From the NCBI RefSeq assembly GCF_007830545.1, contig NZ_VLLF01000012.1, positions 1 to 64,000 of the forward strand: a stretch of DNA of 64,000 nt, read 5' to 3'. This document shows, one piece after another, positions 16,864 to 26,461 of the stretch. The position numbers and the translations under genes were made by a program. This stretch comes from Roseibium hamelinense. GTDB taxonomy: Bacteria > Pseudomonadota > Alphaproteobacteria > Rhizobiales > Stappiaceae. Below the pieces are notes generated by a model. The model saw nothing but the letters and a program-made list of their open reading frames with translations. It ran no database searches and had not been told where the DNA came from. Each line of letters opens with the position of its first letter. Position 1 is the first letter of the stretch.

Positions 16864-17295
16864 TCAGTGCTGGGATGCGATATCGCGGTCTCTGGCATCG
16901 CCCTTGGTAACGCTGTTGAGATAGCCACGCAAAAGACGGTTGTCGTTGAATTCAAAATACGCAATCGCAAAGGTCTCGAACGGCTTCCCGCTGGCCAACG
17001 AAACGCCGGACAGCTCATGCATGCTGAACAGTCGATCACCGTCCTCCATCATTTGATGAAAGACTTGATTCTGCACAACAGCTTCTTGCCGCATCCGCTT
17101 GATCCGACTCCCGAATTCCGCACGGCTGAGACTGTGCCAATCAATCACTGCTGTGAACCCTGGGTCGAAATAGGTCTCCAGAACCTGTTCGGGCGACATC
17201 TCATCACCAAACATCCAATCGTAAAAAAATGCCTGAAATCGTTTCTCCAAGCGGCCGTTAAAGCCATTGGTAATCTGCTTGCCGGGCGGGTTCAT
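16864..17295 (-). CDS. SnoaL/NTF2-like protein
   Basis: 143 residues with the cone-shaped NTF2-like pattern: an N-terminal helix 'RLEKRFQAFFYDWMFG', 'VLETYFDPGFTAVIDW', 'EFGSRIKRMRQEAV', 'FSMHELSGVSLASGKPFETFAIAYFEFNDNRL'. Members bind small hydrophobic ligands or act as small enzymes; no catalytic signature is clear. A GAGGTG site lies before the ATG. It lies directly downstream of opgH on the same strand but 40 bases away, so it may share that transcript. Confidence 0.75.
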   Translation of the reverse strand: MNPPGKQITNGFNGRLEKRFQAFFYDWMFGDEMSPEQVLETYFDPGFTAVIDWHSLSRAEFGSRIKRMRQEAVVQNQVFHQMMEDGDRLFSMHELSGVSLASGKPFETFAIAYFEFNDNRLLRGYLNSVTKGDARDRDIASQH

Positions 17296-17334
17296 GGAGA
17301 TAACACCTCGTGGTCAGAAGCTTTTCTGCATGAC

Positions 17335-19068
17335 TCAGCTTGCCACAGGTTTGCGAATTTCGAGCATAGCCAAAACAACGGGCTCGGGCGCATGTTCTGC
17401 CGGGATCTGAAAAAGGCCCACTCTTCGGGCTGCTCTGCCAAGACGCACGGAAGCCGTAACAAAAACCAGCACCGGCGCGAGGATCAACGGGACGGTGACC
17501 GGCATCAACCAGAAAAACAATTCCGGCGTGATGTGGTAGGCGAAGGCCATTGCCGCACCGCCTGTGAGCGACATCCACCACGTCGCGGAAAAACTAGCGC
17601 CCAAAGACAAGGATCCGTCGGCCCGATCAGCCGCAGGCCAGCCAGCATCCGCTCCGGTCAGGATTTGCAGGACCGACCGGCATTGAAACATCATGTGAAT
17701 CGGCGCGAGAACAGATGTCATCAGCGTTTCGCAAAAGCCGCCAAACGCAAGCCGGGCACCTCCGCCAAAACCGCGATTGCCGCCCCTGACGAGCGCACGC
17801 ACGACCAGCATCAGTTTTGGCAGGATGAGCAGCGCCACAAGACCGAAAAGAAGCGCCAGCGCGGTTGCTGTTTCGGGATGGGGAAAGGTCGGAAACGGCG
17901 ACAAACCCACAAAGTACACCGGAGCAGAGGCGAACAGCGGCGCGGCAAGGCTGGCAATCAAAAACAGCAGCCAGATCGGGGACGCCAGATAGGCGAAGAT
18001 ACCCTGAACAATCGCAAACCGGCTCCACAGCTTGAAGCGCGGCGCCAAAATCAAGCGGGCATGCTGAAGATTGCCCTGGCACCACCGCCGATCCCGCTTG
18101 GCATATTCCACCATATTGGCCGGCGCTTCCTCGTAGGAGCCGGTCAGATCTGGATCGATCCGCACTTGCCAGCCGTCGCGGGCCAACAGTGCCGCTTCGA
18201 CCGTGTCGTGACTGAGGATGTGTCCGCCGAACGGCGGTTTGCCGGTCAAAGGTGCCATGCCGCAAGAGCCGGCAAAGGCGCGCACCCGCACCAGGGCATT
18301 GTGCCCCCAAAACGAACCTTCTCCGCCCTGAACCGAGGCCAACCCACGCGCAAAGTACGGCGCATACAGAGCGGTTGAAAATTGGAGCATGCGGCCGAAG
18401 AGCGTTTCAAGGCCCCGGATCTGAGGCAATGTCTGCAAGAGTCCGAGCTTCGGCTCGGCCTCCATCCGGCGCACCATCTCGCCGATCGCTGACGCCGTCA
18501 TCAAACTGTCGGCATCCAGGATGAGCATGAACTCATAGGCCGCACCATAAGTGCGGACAAAATCGGCGATGTTCCCCGCTTTCCGGCCGGTGTTCTTGTC
18601 CCTGCGCCGGTAAAAAAGCCTGCCTTCCACCCCTTCCCTGTCAACCACGCGGCGGTAAACCCCCGCTTCGCGTTCGGCAATGGTCAAATCGGTGGTGTCG
18701 GACAGAATGAAGAAATCAAACTGCTCTGCCTCCGGCAAAGCCGCGACAGACCGCATCATCGCGGTCATCCGGGCAAAGACCGCCTCGGTGTCTTCGTTGT
18801 AAACTGGCATTAAAACAGCCGTGCGCGCAGCAATCGGTTGATCATGACGCGCCACGGCCTGGGGCGGGAACAAGAGCCCGAAAAAGGCGATACATCCGCC
18901 CCATGCAAGCCAGAAAGCGGCAACCGACAGAAGCCCGATCCGCACCACATCCAGCCAAACGAACCCGTCGGCTTGCGCGACCGTTCCGAACATGGCGGCT
19001 GCAGCAAATGTCAGCGCCCCAGCAAATACAACCATTCCGCACCGGCGGATAAAGACGGCACTTGCCAT
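17335..19068 (-). CDS. opgH: Osmoregulated periplasmic glucan glucosyltransferase OpgH (core)
   Basis: 577 residues. Two N-terminal membrane segments, a GT2 glycosyltransferase domain ('LMPVYNED' at 86-93, 'FILSDTTD', 'RRRDKNTGRKAGNIADF', 'LILDADSLM' near 185, 'ILSHDTVEAALL', and 'KRDRRWCQGNLQH' as the Q/RxxRW motif), then further membrane segments. It polymerises beta-1,2-glucan from UDP-glucose across the inner membrane. Compared with family members the cytoplasmic N-terminus carrying the 'L.MP...L' motif is missing; it is found on the preceding separate ORF. A TAG lies immediately before this ATG, and AAAGG 8 bases upstream can serve as ribosome site. Confidence 0.93.
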   Translation of the reverse strand: MASAVFIRRCGMVVFAGALTFAAAAMFGTVAQADGFVWLDVVRIGLLSVAAFWLAWGGCIAFFGLLFPPQAVARHDQPIAARTAVLMPVYNEDTEAVFARMTAMMRSVAALPEAEQFDFFILSDTTDLTIAEREAGVYRRVVDREGVEGRLFYRRRDKNTGRKAGNIADFVRTYGAAYEFMLILDADSLMTASAIGEMVRRMEAEPKLGLLQTLPQIRGLETLFGRMLQFSTALYAPYFARGLASVQGGEGSFWGHNALVRVRAFAGSCGMAPLTGKPPFGGHILSHDTVEAALLARDGWQVRIDPDLTGSYEEAPANMVEYAKRDRRWCQGNLQHARLILAPRFKLWSRFAIVQGIFAYLASPIWLLFLIASLAAPLFASAPVYFVGLSPFPTFPHPETATALALLFGLVALLILPKLMLVVRALVRGGNRGFGGGARLAFGGFCETLMTSVLAPIHMMFQCRSVLQILTGADAGWPAADRADGSLSLGASFSATWWMSLTGGAAMAFAYHITPELFFWLMPVTVPLILAPVLVFVTASVRLGRAARRVGLFQIPAEHAPEPVVLAMLEIRKPVAS

Positions 19069-19079
19069 CTATCCGGCCT

Positions 19080-19310
19080 TTACCGTTTGGGCAATCGGGC
19101 AGGCGCCCGAAGACCAGACGGCACATCGCCGCGGAAAAGGGATCTGACCCAGCCAACCGCCCCAGAAATCCGTTCGGAGAGCGGTGGACATAATTCGTGA
19201 TCGGGCATGCTCAAAGGTGCAAGGGCTGCCGGCATGGTCGAAACCGCAAGCCGGTTTGATGCTGGCTCACTCGGCAGGGTGTTTGCGAGAGTGTGTTGGC
19301 TCACGCTCAT
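19080..19310 (-). CDS. Separate ORF carrying the OpgH N-terminal cytoplasmic segment
   Basis: 76 residues starting with an ATG that overlaps the opgG stop (ATGA), typical of translational coupling. It contains 'APLSMPDHEL', the equivalent of the 'PL.MP.Q.L' motif found shortly before the first membrane helix in alphaproteobacterial OpgH, and then 'WVRSLFRGDV', which recalls 'FWDRLRGRDV' of E. coli OpgH. It stops with TAA 11 bases before the OpgH ATG in another frame. Either opgH has been split by mutation or it is expressed in two pieces. It is not a Sec-exported protein. Confidence 0.55.
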   Translation of the reverse strand: MSVSQHTLANTLPSEPASNRLAVSTMPAALAPLSMPDHELCPPLSERISGAVGWVRSLFRGDVPSGLRAPARLPKR

Positions 19311-20887
19311 GTCAGGCCGCTCCACTGATACATCCAGGTTTCGGTCACATCCTCGCCGCCATCGGTAAGCGACAGAATGATTTCCACCGGCGTGTTTTTG
19401 TCATCGCGCCGTATGTCGACAATGAATCTCCAGGCGCCGCCTTCAATTCTTTGGAGCAGCATCTCCTGGGGTTCACCGAAACGAACGTTCAACCGGGGAG
19501 AAAGTTCCTTGTCGGCCCCCATCGCAGCCAGATTATCGCCGCCGAACTCGACCACGAATTTGCGCAGGTCCGGATCGGGGTCGGATGCCGCCGCGCCGCC
19601 ATGTCCGGTGGCGGTGCGGATCACCCGCCCGAGTTCGGTGCCTGGCTCCGGATCCATACCCCAGATCATGCGGTATTCGAAACGGTGCTCCGAGCCCGCT
19701 TCAAGACCGCTTTCGGGTACCCAGAAGGCAACGATGTTGTCGTAGATTTCCTTATCGGCCGGGATTTCGGCAAGCATGACATGCCCAGGGCCCCAGTCCT
19801 TGACCGGCTCGATCCACAGCGACGGGCGCTTTTCGTAGCGCGCTTCGGTGTCCTGATAATGGTCGAAACTCCGGTCGCGCTGCAGCAGACCGAAGCCACG
19901 GGGGCCATTTTCCTCTAGAAAAGACAGGGACAATGTGTCCGGGTTGCGCAGCGGCCGCCATAGGCGCCTTCCGTCCTTGCGCAGCACCAGCATGCCGTCA
20001 TTGTCATGCACCTCCGGGCGGTAGTCGTCAAAGCCGACCCGGTCATTTTCGCCGAACAGGAACATCGAGGTGAGCGGCGCGATCCCCAGCCGCGAAATCG
20101 TGGAGCGGATGAAGATGCGCGCATCAACATCCATCACGGTGTTGGCGCCCGGCTTGACAATGAACTTGTAGGCCCCGGTGACACTCTTGCTTTCCAGCTC
20201 CGCAAAAACGGTCAGCTCCGCATCGCCGTCCTGCGGCTTTTGCAAGTAGAACCTTGTAAACCGAGGAAACTCCTCCGGTCCGGAAATCGCCGTATCAACG
20301 GCCAAACCACGGGCGGACAGACCATAAACATTGGCCTTGCCCAGCGCTCGGAAGTAACTGCTGCCCAAGAACGCGATCAATTCATCATGGTATTCAGGCG
20401 TATTGAGCGGGTAATGCAGCCGGAAACCGGCAATACCTGGGAGCTGCATACCGTCGAATTTTTCTGCTTCCAGTGGCGCCCGGTATTCGAAATCCGCACT
20501 GGAAAACACCAGCGGGTTCACGCCTTCACCGGACACCTCGAAGAGCTCCACAGGCTGCTTGTACAGCCAGCCGGGATGAAACGCCTGCAGCTGGTAGTTT
20601 GAGGGACCACCGGCCCAAACGGCCCGGTCCGGCCGGTAGCGGATGGCGCGATGCTCATCATAGTCGAGCCCGGTCAAGACTTCGGGCAGGTCGACTTGTT
20701 CGGACCTATAGGCCTTTGCCGCCTTTTCCTGCATCTTTGCAGCAAGAGCTTCGAAGTCGAAAGGCTGAGAGGTTTCAATGGCTGCCGCTTTTGGCGCACC
20801 GGGCTCCTGCGCACGGGCAATTCCGCCTGTCGCGAGTGTTCCAGCACACAACGCGGTGGCGGCGAGAAATTTGCGTCGATCGATCAC
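19307..20887 (-). CDS. opgG: Glucan biosynthesis protein OpgG/OpgD
   Basis: 526 residues. The N-terminus 'MIDRRKFLAATALCAGTLA' is a twin-arginine (Tat) signal with cleavage near 'ARAQ', as in OpgD rather than Sec-exported OpgG. The mature MdoG domain shows 'FDFEALAAKMQEKAAKAY', 'LDYDEHRAIRYRPDRAVWAG', 'YPLNTPEYHDELIAFLGSSY', 'RFYLQKPQ', 'RGFGLLQRDRSFDHYQDTEA', 'RPSLWIEP'. OpgG/D act in the periplasm on nascent glucan backbones, probably in branching or remodelling. First gene of the opgG-(N-terminal ORF)-opgH operon. Confidence 0.94.
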   Translation of the reverse strand: MIDRRKFLAATALCAGTLATGGIARAQEPGAPKAAAIETSQPFDFEALAAKMQEKAAKAYRSEQVDLPEVLTGLDYDEHRAIRYRPDRAVWAGGPSNYQLQAFHPGWLYKQPVELFEVSGEGVNPLVFSSADFEYRAPLEAEKFDGMQLPGIAGFRLHYPLNTPEYHDELIAFLGSSYFRALGKANVYGLSARGLAVDTAISGPEEFPRFTRFYLQKPQDGDAELTVFAELESKSVTGAYKFIVKPGANTVMDVDARIFIRSTISRLGIAPLTSMFLFGENDRVGFDDYRPEVHDNDGMLVLRKDGRRLWRPLRNPDTLSLSFLEENGPRGFGLLQRDRSFDHYQDTEARYEKRPSLWIEPVKDWGPGHVMLAEIPADKEIYDNIVAFWVPESGLEAGSEHRFEYRMIWGMDPEPGTELGRVIRTATGHGGAAASDPDPDLRKFVVEFGGDNLAAMGADKELSPRLNVRFGEPQEMLLQRIEGGAWRFIVDIRRDDKNTPVEIILSLTDGGEDVTETWMYQWSGLT

Positions 20888-21168
20888 GTCGGTCGGTCAC
20901 CCTGTTCGGTCTTGGTTGTTTTATTTTGGGGCAATAGGGCGCCGGACTACGGCAAAAATAAGAAAGAATCCAGACCTCTTGGCGGCAATTTTGCAAAGAC
21001 AAGCAATTGTTATCAAATGTTAATTCGGATTCGGGCTGGCGATGGGCAGGACCGTAGCGTCTGCCTGCCTTCATTTCGTCACGCCGGAGCGCGAGGCATG
21101 ATGGAAATACAATCGATCATGGCAAATCAAAGCCGCACCATGCAGCAACGGACCGTACCCGTGATCTT

Positions 21169-22266
21169 CTAAAGAAGTTTTTCGACATGATCGCCAATGG
21201 CGAGTGACGCTGTGAGGCCCGGTGATTCGATGCCAAACAGCGCCACGAGGCCGCCAACGCCATGCGCCTGCGGGCCATCGATGCGGAAGTCTGCGGCAGG
21301 CTCGCCCGGTCCGGTGATTTTGGGCCGGATCCCGGCGTAGTCCGGTTCCAGCGTCCCGTCTTCAAGCCCCGGCCAGTAGGACCGGATTGCCGCATAAAAC
21401 CGGTCGCCACGCCCGGCGTTCACCTCAAAATCGGGCGCCTCGATCCATTCCACGTCCGGGCCAAAGCGTGCCTGGTGCTGCAGATCGAGCGTGAGGTGAA
21501 CGCCCAAACCGCCGGGTTCCGGAACCGGGTAAATCAGTCTTGAAAAGGGCGATTTTCCGGTCAGCTTGAAATAGTTACCCTTGGCAAGATACGCCCTCGG
21601 CGGATCGGTGCCGGGGATCTGCGCGGCCAATCCGGTAGCCCCATGGCCTGCGCTGATCACAAGTTCACGGCAGCTGATTGCATAGTCCTCTTGACCTGCA
21701 TCAGAGACGGTCACCTTGAAACCGTCCGCGGCGAGCAACCCAACTTCTTTGATGCGAGTATTGAGGACCACTTGCCCGCCATGCGCCTCCAGCTCCCCCT
21801 GCAGCGCGAGCATGAACCCGTGGCTGTCCAAAATACCGGTTGAAGGCGACAACAAGGCTCCGGCTGCATTTAGCTCAGGCTCCAGCGCCAGCGCGTCTTC
21901 CCGCGACAACAATTTAAGGTCATCTACGCCGTTGATCTCGGCCTGACGCTTGATCCGCGTCAGATCCGCCAGCTGATCCTCATGGGCGGCCACGATCAGC
22001 TTGGTGATGTTCTCATGGCCCACGCCATTCGTCCGCAGATACGGATACAGCAAGCGCTTGCCCTCGACGCACAGGCGGGCTTTCAAGCTTCCCGTCGGAT
22101 AATAAATCCCGGCATGAATGACCTCGGAATTGCGGGCGCTGGTTTCAGATCCGATGATGTCGTGCTGTTCCAGCACCATCACCTGACGGCCAGATAGCGC
22201 CAGGGACCGGCCAATCGCCAATCCAACCGCCCCGGCGCCTATCACGATGGTTTCGATGTCATGCAA
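21169..22266 (-). CDS. FAD-dependent oxidoreductase, L-2-hydroxyglutarate oxidase-like
   Basis: 365 residues of the DAO family. The dinucleotide fold 'ETIVIGAGAVGLAIGRSLAL' is at the N-terminus, then 'SETSARNSEVIHAGIYYP', the 'TSARNSEVIHAGIYY' block of LhgO-like enzymes, 'SPSTGILDSHGFMLAL', 'YLAKGNYFKL', and 'GLVALFGIESPGLTASLAIG' for the C-terminal FAD site. Probably oxidises L-2-hydroxyglutarate or a related 2-hydroxy acid; the true substrate is not fixed by sequence. Gene stands alone on the minus strand. Confidence 0.88.
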   Translation of the reverse strand: MHDIETIVIGAGAVGLAIGRSLALSGRQVMVLEQHDIIGSETSARNSEVIHAGIYYPTGSLKARLCVEGKRLLYPYLRTNGVGHENITKLIVAAHEDQLADLTRIKRQAEINGVDDLKLLSREDALALEPELNAAGALLSPSTGILDSHGFMLALQGELEAHGGQVVLNTRIKEVGLLAADGFKVTVSDAGQEDYAISCRELVISAGHGATGLAAQIPGTDPPRAYLAKGNYFKLTGKSPFSRLIYPVPEPGGLGVHLTLDLQHQARFGPDVEWIEAPDFEVNAGRGDRFYAAIRSYWPGLEDGTLEPDYAGIRPKITGPGEPAADFRIDGPQAHGVGGLVALFGIESPGLTASLAIGDHVEKLL

Positions 22267-22537
22267 GGGACTTCTCCCACTTCAAGATCGCACTGGGCCG
22301 GTGAACGAACCGGGTGGCCTCTTTGGCCTTGAGCCGGAGTCCGGTCTCAGAGCCACAAAGCGTTCCACAGGACTGAAATTGCCAAGGTTCTTGAAAGAAG
22401 CGATCCCGGGTTACGCCGGTGTTCGCCGTGGATGACAGATTGTATCTCCATTCCGACGTGGGCCGCCCCGGGGCCGGCAACTATAGAGGCATAGCCCCGG
22501 ATATGATCCGGGGCTGCCAGGCATTCGCCGTGAGGCC

Positions 22538-24022
22538 TCAGCCCCACCACTTTTCCGGTGTAAACGTCCCGGCGGCGTCTTCGATCACCTGCCCCATCTG
22601 GAACAGTGTGCTTTCATCAAACGGCTTGCCGATCAGCTGGAGGCCCAGCGGCAGACCATCTGAATCCAGACCGGCCGGAACAGAAATGCCCGGCAGGCCG
22701 GCCATGTTCACGGTCACCGTAAAAATATCCTGCATGTACATTTTCACCGGATCGGAATGCATTTCCTTGTCGCCGATGGCAAAAGCTGCCGATGGTGTTG
22801 CCGGGGTCAGAATGGCATCGACACCGTTTTGCCAGGCCAGGTCAAAGTCACGCTTGATCAGCGTCCGGACCTTCTGGGCCTTCAGGTAGTAGGCGTCATA
22901 ATATCCGGCGGACAGCACGTAGGTGCCGATCAGGATCCGGCGCTTGACCTCGTCCCCGAAGCCTTCGGCACGGGTGTTTTCGTACATCTCGACAATGTCC
23001 TTGCCCGGCACACGCAGGCCATAGCGGACACCGTCATAACGCGCGAGATTGGACGAGGCTTCGGCTGGCGCCACAATGTAATACGCAGGCAGCGCATATT
23101 TCGTATGCGGCATGGCAATGTCGACGATTTCAGCTCCCGCGTCCTTCAGCCAGTCAATGCCCTTTTGCCACAACGCATCGATCTCGCCCGACATGCCGTC
23201 CACGCGGTATTCGGCCGGAATGCCAATCTTCAGGCCCTTTACGGATTTTCCGATAGCAGCTTCATAATCCGGCACTTCAATGTCGACCGAAGTCGTGTCT
23301 TTCGGGTCAACCGAGGCCATCGATTTAAGCAGGATCGCGCTGTCGCGCACCGTATGGGCGATCGGGCCCGCCTGATCGAGCGAAGAGGCGAACGCCACTG
23401 TGCCCCAACGCGAGCAACGGCCGTAAGTCGGCTTGATACCAACCGTTCCTGTCAGTGCAGCGGGCTGGCGGATCGACCCGCCCGTATCGGTCGCGGTTGC
23501 ACCCATGCACAGGTTGGCGGCAACGGCGGATGCCGACCCGCCGGAAGAGCCGCCCGGCACCAGCGCCTCGTTGGAGCCCTTCTTGCGCCAAGGGTTGATC
23601 ACGTTGCCATAGTAGGACGTCTCGTTCGAGGAGCCCATGGCAAACTCGTCCATGTTCAGCTTGCCGAGCATGACGGCGCCGTCTTCCCAAAGGTTGGCGG
23701 TGACAGTCGACTCGTATGACGGCTTGAACCCGTCGAGGATGTGCGAGCAGGCCTGTGTGTGAACGCCTTCCGTCGCGAACAGGTCTTTAACGCCAAGCGG
23801 AATGCCTTCCAGCGCCCCGCCCTCGCCCTTGGCCAGCTTGGCGTCTGATGCCTTGGCCAGCTCGCGGGCCTTTTCGGCTGTCACTGCGACGTAGGCATTG
23901 AGCGCCGCATTCGCCGCTTCGATGTTGCCGATGAACGCCTCAGTCAGCTCGGTGGACGTGTAGTCCTTGTTCTTTAGCCCGTCACGGGCCTCGGCAATGG
24001 TCAGTTTTGTAAGATCGGTCAT
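22538..24022 (-). CDS. gatA: Aspartyl/glutamyl-tRNA amidotransferase subunit A
   Basis: 494 residues of an amidase-signature enzyme, glutaminase subunit of GatCAB. The catalytic Ser-cisSer-Lys motif includes '[10 protein letters not shown]' and '[16 protein letters not shown]', and '[21 protein letters not shown]' follows. Start [12 protein letters not shown] at 24022; an in-frame extension of 16 codons exists but overlaps the gatC end region and is unlike the family. It follows gatC by 44 bases. Confidence 0.97.
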   Translation of the reverse strand: MTDLTKLTIAEARDGLKNKDYTSTELTEAFIGNIEAANAALNAYVAVTAEKARELAKASDAKLAKGEGGALEGIPLGVKDLFATEGVHTQACSHILDGFKPSYESTVTANLWEDGAVMLGKLNMDEFAMGSSNETSYYGNVINPWRKKGSNEALVPGGSSGGSASAVAANLCMGATATDTGGSIRQPAALTGTVGIKPTYGRCSRWGTVAFASSLDQAGPIAHTVRDSAILLKSMASVDPKDTTSVDIEVPDYEAAIGKSVKGLKIGIPAEYRVDGMSGEIDALWQKGIDWLKDAGAEIVDIAMPHTKYALPAYYIVAPAEASSNLARYDGVRYGLRVPGKDIVEMYENTRAEGFGDEVKRRILIGTYVLSAGYYDAYYLKAQKVRTLIKRDFDLAWQNGVDAILTPATPSAAFAIGDKEMHSDPVKMYMQDIFTVTVNMAGLPGISVPAGLDSDGLPLGLQLIGKPFDESTLFQMGQVIEDAAGTFTPEKWWG

Positions 24023-24066
24023 TTTGTAATCCAAATCCGGGAGACATTGGCCGGAGGAGCCGTGGC

Positions 24067-24354
24067 TCACTCGACGACTTTCGGCACCATGAAAAAGTTG
24101 TCTTCGGACGCCGGAGCGTTTTGGGTCACGTCAGCCGACTTGCTGCCGTCAGTGACGCCATCTGCCCGTTTTTTCATGGTTTGCTCGACGACGGAGGTCA
24201 GCGGCTCGACGCCGTTGATATCGACTTCATCCAGCTGCTCGACGAACCCGAGGATGCCATTGAGCTCTCCGGTCATTTTGGTGGCTTGATCTTCGCTCAC
24301 CTTGATGCGGGCGAGACGCGCCACGCGTTTTACGGTTTCAGTATCGACAGACAT
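24067..24354 (-). CDS. gatC: Aspartyl/glutamyl-tRNA amidotransferase subunit C
   Basis: 95 residues, full length: '[18 protein letters not shown]', '[24 protein letters not shown]' and the C-terminal '[11 protein letters not shown]' that wraps around GatA. First gene of the gatC-gatA operon; divergent from the TetR gene with 109 bases between them. Confidence 0.97.
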   Translation of the reverse strand: MSVDTETVKRVARLARIKVSEDQATKMTGELNGILGFVEQLDEVDINGVEPLTSVVEQTMKKRADGVTDGSKSADVTQNAPASEDNFFMVPKVVE

Positions 24355-24463
24355 TCAGCGTTCCTCGATGACGATATGATGTGCTGCTTCTATCGCGGGA
24401 GGACCAGGAAGGTTCAAGTCCGCGGCACTGGCAACCCGCCAACAAATTGCATATACGGTCCCA

Positions 24464-25078
24464 ATGAGGACCGGCATAAAAACAAACAGCACCCAAAGCC
24501 GCGGCCGGCCGGGGTCGGACGCGGTAACAGAACGTATTCAGGCCGCGGCCTTGGAGCTTCTGGCACAAAACCCGCCGGAGGACGTGGCGCTTTCGGATAT
24601 CGCGGCCGCCGCCCGCACCAGCAAGCAGGCGCTCTACCGGCGCTGGCCGGACAAGGCGGCGCTCGTTATCGCTTGCATCGAAACCGGACTTGCCAGCCGC
24701 CCGCTCCCACCCCCCGAGCGGTCCAACGTGGCGCGGGATCTCTCCCGCCTGATGACAGCCGCTGCCAATACCCTGACCCGGACCTGCACAGGCCGTGCGC
24801 TGTTCAACACCCGGCGGCATACAGCCTATCAGGCTCCGGCGCGGCATTTTGAAGACACCCTGCGCTTTTCGGTCCGGCAATGCCTGATTGCGTCGTCATT
24901 CGAAAGCCACGCGGATCAGCGGGCCGATTTACTGATCGGCTGGCTTTGGCTGACCTGCGACGCAAAGCATCGCGCGGCGTCTTGGACGCTGTCCTCCGCC
25001 ACCGATATGGAAGCTGAAATTGAAAAGGTTGTTTTTCTGGTGCTTGGCCTGGCACCGGCGGCGCCGGTGATCCGCTGA
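24464..25078 (+). CDS. TetR/AcrR family transcriptional regulator
   Basis: 204 residues. The N-terminal HTH (about 18-65) reads 'AVTERIQAAALELLAQN', 'VALSDIAAAARTSKQALYRRWPDKAAL', typical TetR. The ligand-binding C-domain has the 'L..' helices of TetR_C 16-like proteins but no recognisable ligand signature. Divergent from gatC and 119 bases upstream of the YHS gene; neither is an obvious regulatory target. Ends 'GLAPAAPVIR'. Confidence 0.88.
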   Translation: MRTGIKTNSTQSRGRPGSDAVTERIQAAALELLAQNPPEDVALSDIAAAARTSKQALYRRWPDKAALVIACIETGLASRPLPPPERSNVARDLSRLMTAAANTLTRTCTGRALFNTRRHTAYQAPARHFEDTLRFSVRQCLIASSFESHADQRADLLIGWLWLTCDAKHRAASWTLSSATDMEAEIEKVVFLVLGLAPAAPVIR

Positions 25079-25197
25079 TCAATCTGTTTTGGCAAGTGTG
25101 TGATGAGGCGTGATTGGCAATCGGAAACCGGAGCCCGCATTTGTTTTTGCGGATACCGCACACCCTGTCTGCTTCATCCGTTAGGAGATTTTGACCC

Positions 25198-25686
25198 ATG
25201 AACCCGTTTTTGAAAACCGGCCTCAGCGCCCTCGCCCTGACTGTTGCCGTTTTTTCCGCACCAGCCTTTGCGGATGAGATCACCACCTTCGTCAAAGATG
25301 GCGCAGCTATCGGCGGCACGGACCCTGTGGCCTATTTCACCGAAGGCAAACCGGTCGCCGGCTCCAACGACTACACGTTTGAATATGACGACGTGACCTG
25401 GAAGTTCTCCTCTGCGGAGAATCGGGACAAGTTTGCCGCCGACCCGGCAAAATACGCTCCGCAATATGGCGGCTATTGTGCTTTTGGCCTCAGCAAAGGC
25501 TTCAAGGTTCCCGTTGTTCCGGAAGCCTGGAAAATCGTTGACGGCAAGCTTTACCTCAACAACAGCCTTGCTGTTCAAAAGCGATTTGAAAGCAACCAGT
25601 CCGAACTGATCAACCATGCAGATCTCAATTGGGATGTCGTTAAAGAAACGAAGCCGGAAGATATCAAAGAGCCGATCATCCGCTAG
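25198..25686 (+). CDS. Periplasmic YHS domain protein
   Basis: 162 residues with a Sec signal peptide ('LSALALTVAVFSAPAFA', cleavage about residue 25) and a YHS domain: 'AIGGTDPVAYFTEGKPVAGS', 'YDDVTWKFSSAENRDKFAADPAKYAPQYGGYCAFGLS'. The Cys of 'GGYCAFG' is conserved. YHS domains are associated with metal (often copper) handling. A TTAGGAGAT ribosome site and a strong terminator make it a single-gene unit. Confidence 0.9.
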   Translation: MNPFLKTGLSALALTVAVFSAPAFADEITTFVKDGAAIGGTDPVAYFTEGKPVAGSNDYTFEYDDVTWKFSSAENRDKFAADPAKYAPQYGGYCAFGLSKGFKVPVVPEAWKIVDGKLYLNNSLAVQKRFESNQSELINHADLNWDVVKETKPEDIKEPIIR

Positions 25687-25706
25687 CCGATCCGCATCCT
25701 TCATCA

Positions 25707-25736
25707 CAAAAAGCCCGCCTGTCTGGCGGGCTTTTT
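25707..25736 (+). terminator. Rho-independent terminator
   Basis: AAAAAGCCCGCC pairs with GGCGGGCTTTTT around the loop TGTCT, directly between the YHS gene and the convergent UPF0173 gene; the symmetrical A/T tails make it bidirectional. Confidence 0.93.
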
Positions 25737-25753
25737 CGCGTTTGGCCGCAGAC

Positions 25754-26461
25754 TCAAATGTCTATCGTCTCGCCTGGCTTCGGCAATTTGACCTTTGAGG
25801 CCGCATCGCCCAGCGCTTCGATGAACTTGTCTGCCGTCTGGTCGATGATCGGAAAGGAACCGAAGTGACACGGCACAATCGTGTCGAACATGAAATAGCG
25901 GTTACAGGCCAAGGCCGCGGCGCGCGCGCCCATGGTGAACCGGTCCCCGATCGGAACAAGGCCAACCTTCGGCGCATAAAGTTCGTTGATCAGCCCCATG
26001 TCGGAAAAGATGTCCGTATCCCCCATATGGAACAATACCGGCTCGTCCGGCGCTTCAATGACGACCCCGTGCGGATTGCCGAGATAAACCGCAATGCCGC
26101 CCTCGGTCTGCGTGGAAGACGAATGCTGCGCGGGGGTCATAACGACTTTGAACGGCCCGACGTCGACCATGCCGCCCGAATTCATCGGGTTGATGTTTTC
26201 GATGCCCTTCCCCCCGGCCCACATGCAAATCTCGAAATTTGCAGTCAGCTGGGCACCGGTTTTCTTCAAGATGTCGATACTGTCTCCGATGTGGTCATCA
26301 TGTCCGTGAGTAAGAATCAGGTGTGTGACGCCTGCCGCCACGTCGTCCACCGACAGGTCAGACGGAAACGCGGGGTTTCCGGTCAAAAACGGATCGATCA
26401 GGATCGATGCGTCCTTGATCTCGACCTTGAATGCGGAATGCCCATACCAAGTCAGTGTCAT
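25754..26461 (-). CDS. UPF0173 metal-dependent hydrolase (beta-lactamase fold)
   Basis: 235 residues. 'LTWYGHSAFKVEIKDASILIDPFLTGNP' opens the fold, the HxHxDH site is 'ILTHGHDDHIGDS', later ligands are in 'PAQHSSSTQ', 'FHMGDTDIFSDM' and 'PCHFGSFP'. Relatives such as YtkL and UlaG are Zn-dependent hydrolases of uncertain or lactone-type substrates. Start at 26461 has GGAGG 9 bases upstream; the frame is open for 139 further codons but these lie over the ruvX promoter region and ruvX itself. Confidence 0.9.
   Translation of the reverse strand: MTLTWYGHSAFKVEIKDASILIDPFLTGNPAFPSDLSVDDVAAGVTHLILTHGHDDHIGDSIDILKKTGAQLTANFEICMWAGGKGIENINPMNSGGMVDVGPFKVVMTPAQHSSSTQTEGGIAVYLGNPHGVVIEAPDEPVLFHMGDTDIFSDMGLINELYAPKVGLVPIGDRFTMGARAAALACNRYFMFDTIVPCHFGSFPIIDQTADKFIEALGDAASKVKLPKPGETIDI

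Noticed and set aside
16867-18378. 503-codon open frame on the plus strand
   Set aside because: It lies antisense to opgH and the NTF2-like gene; composition is Arg/His/Gln-rich as expected from the reverse of GC-rich codons, with no family resemblance.
21069-21172. Short ORF of about 23 codons before the flavoprotein stop
   Set aside because: No ribosome site and no resemblance to a known leader or small protein.
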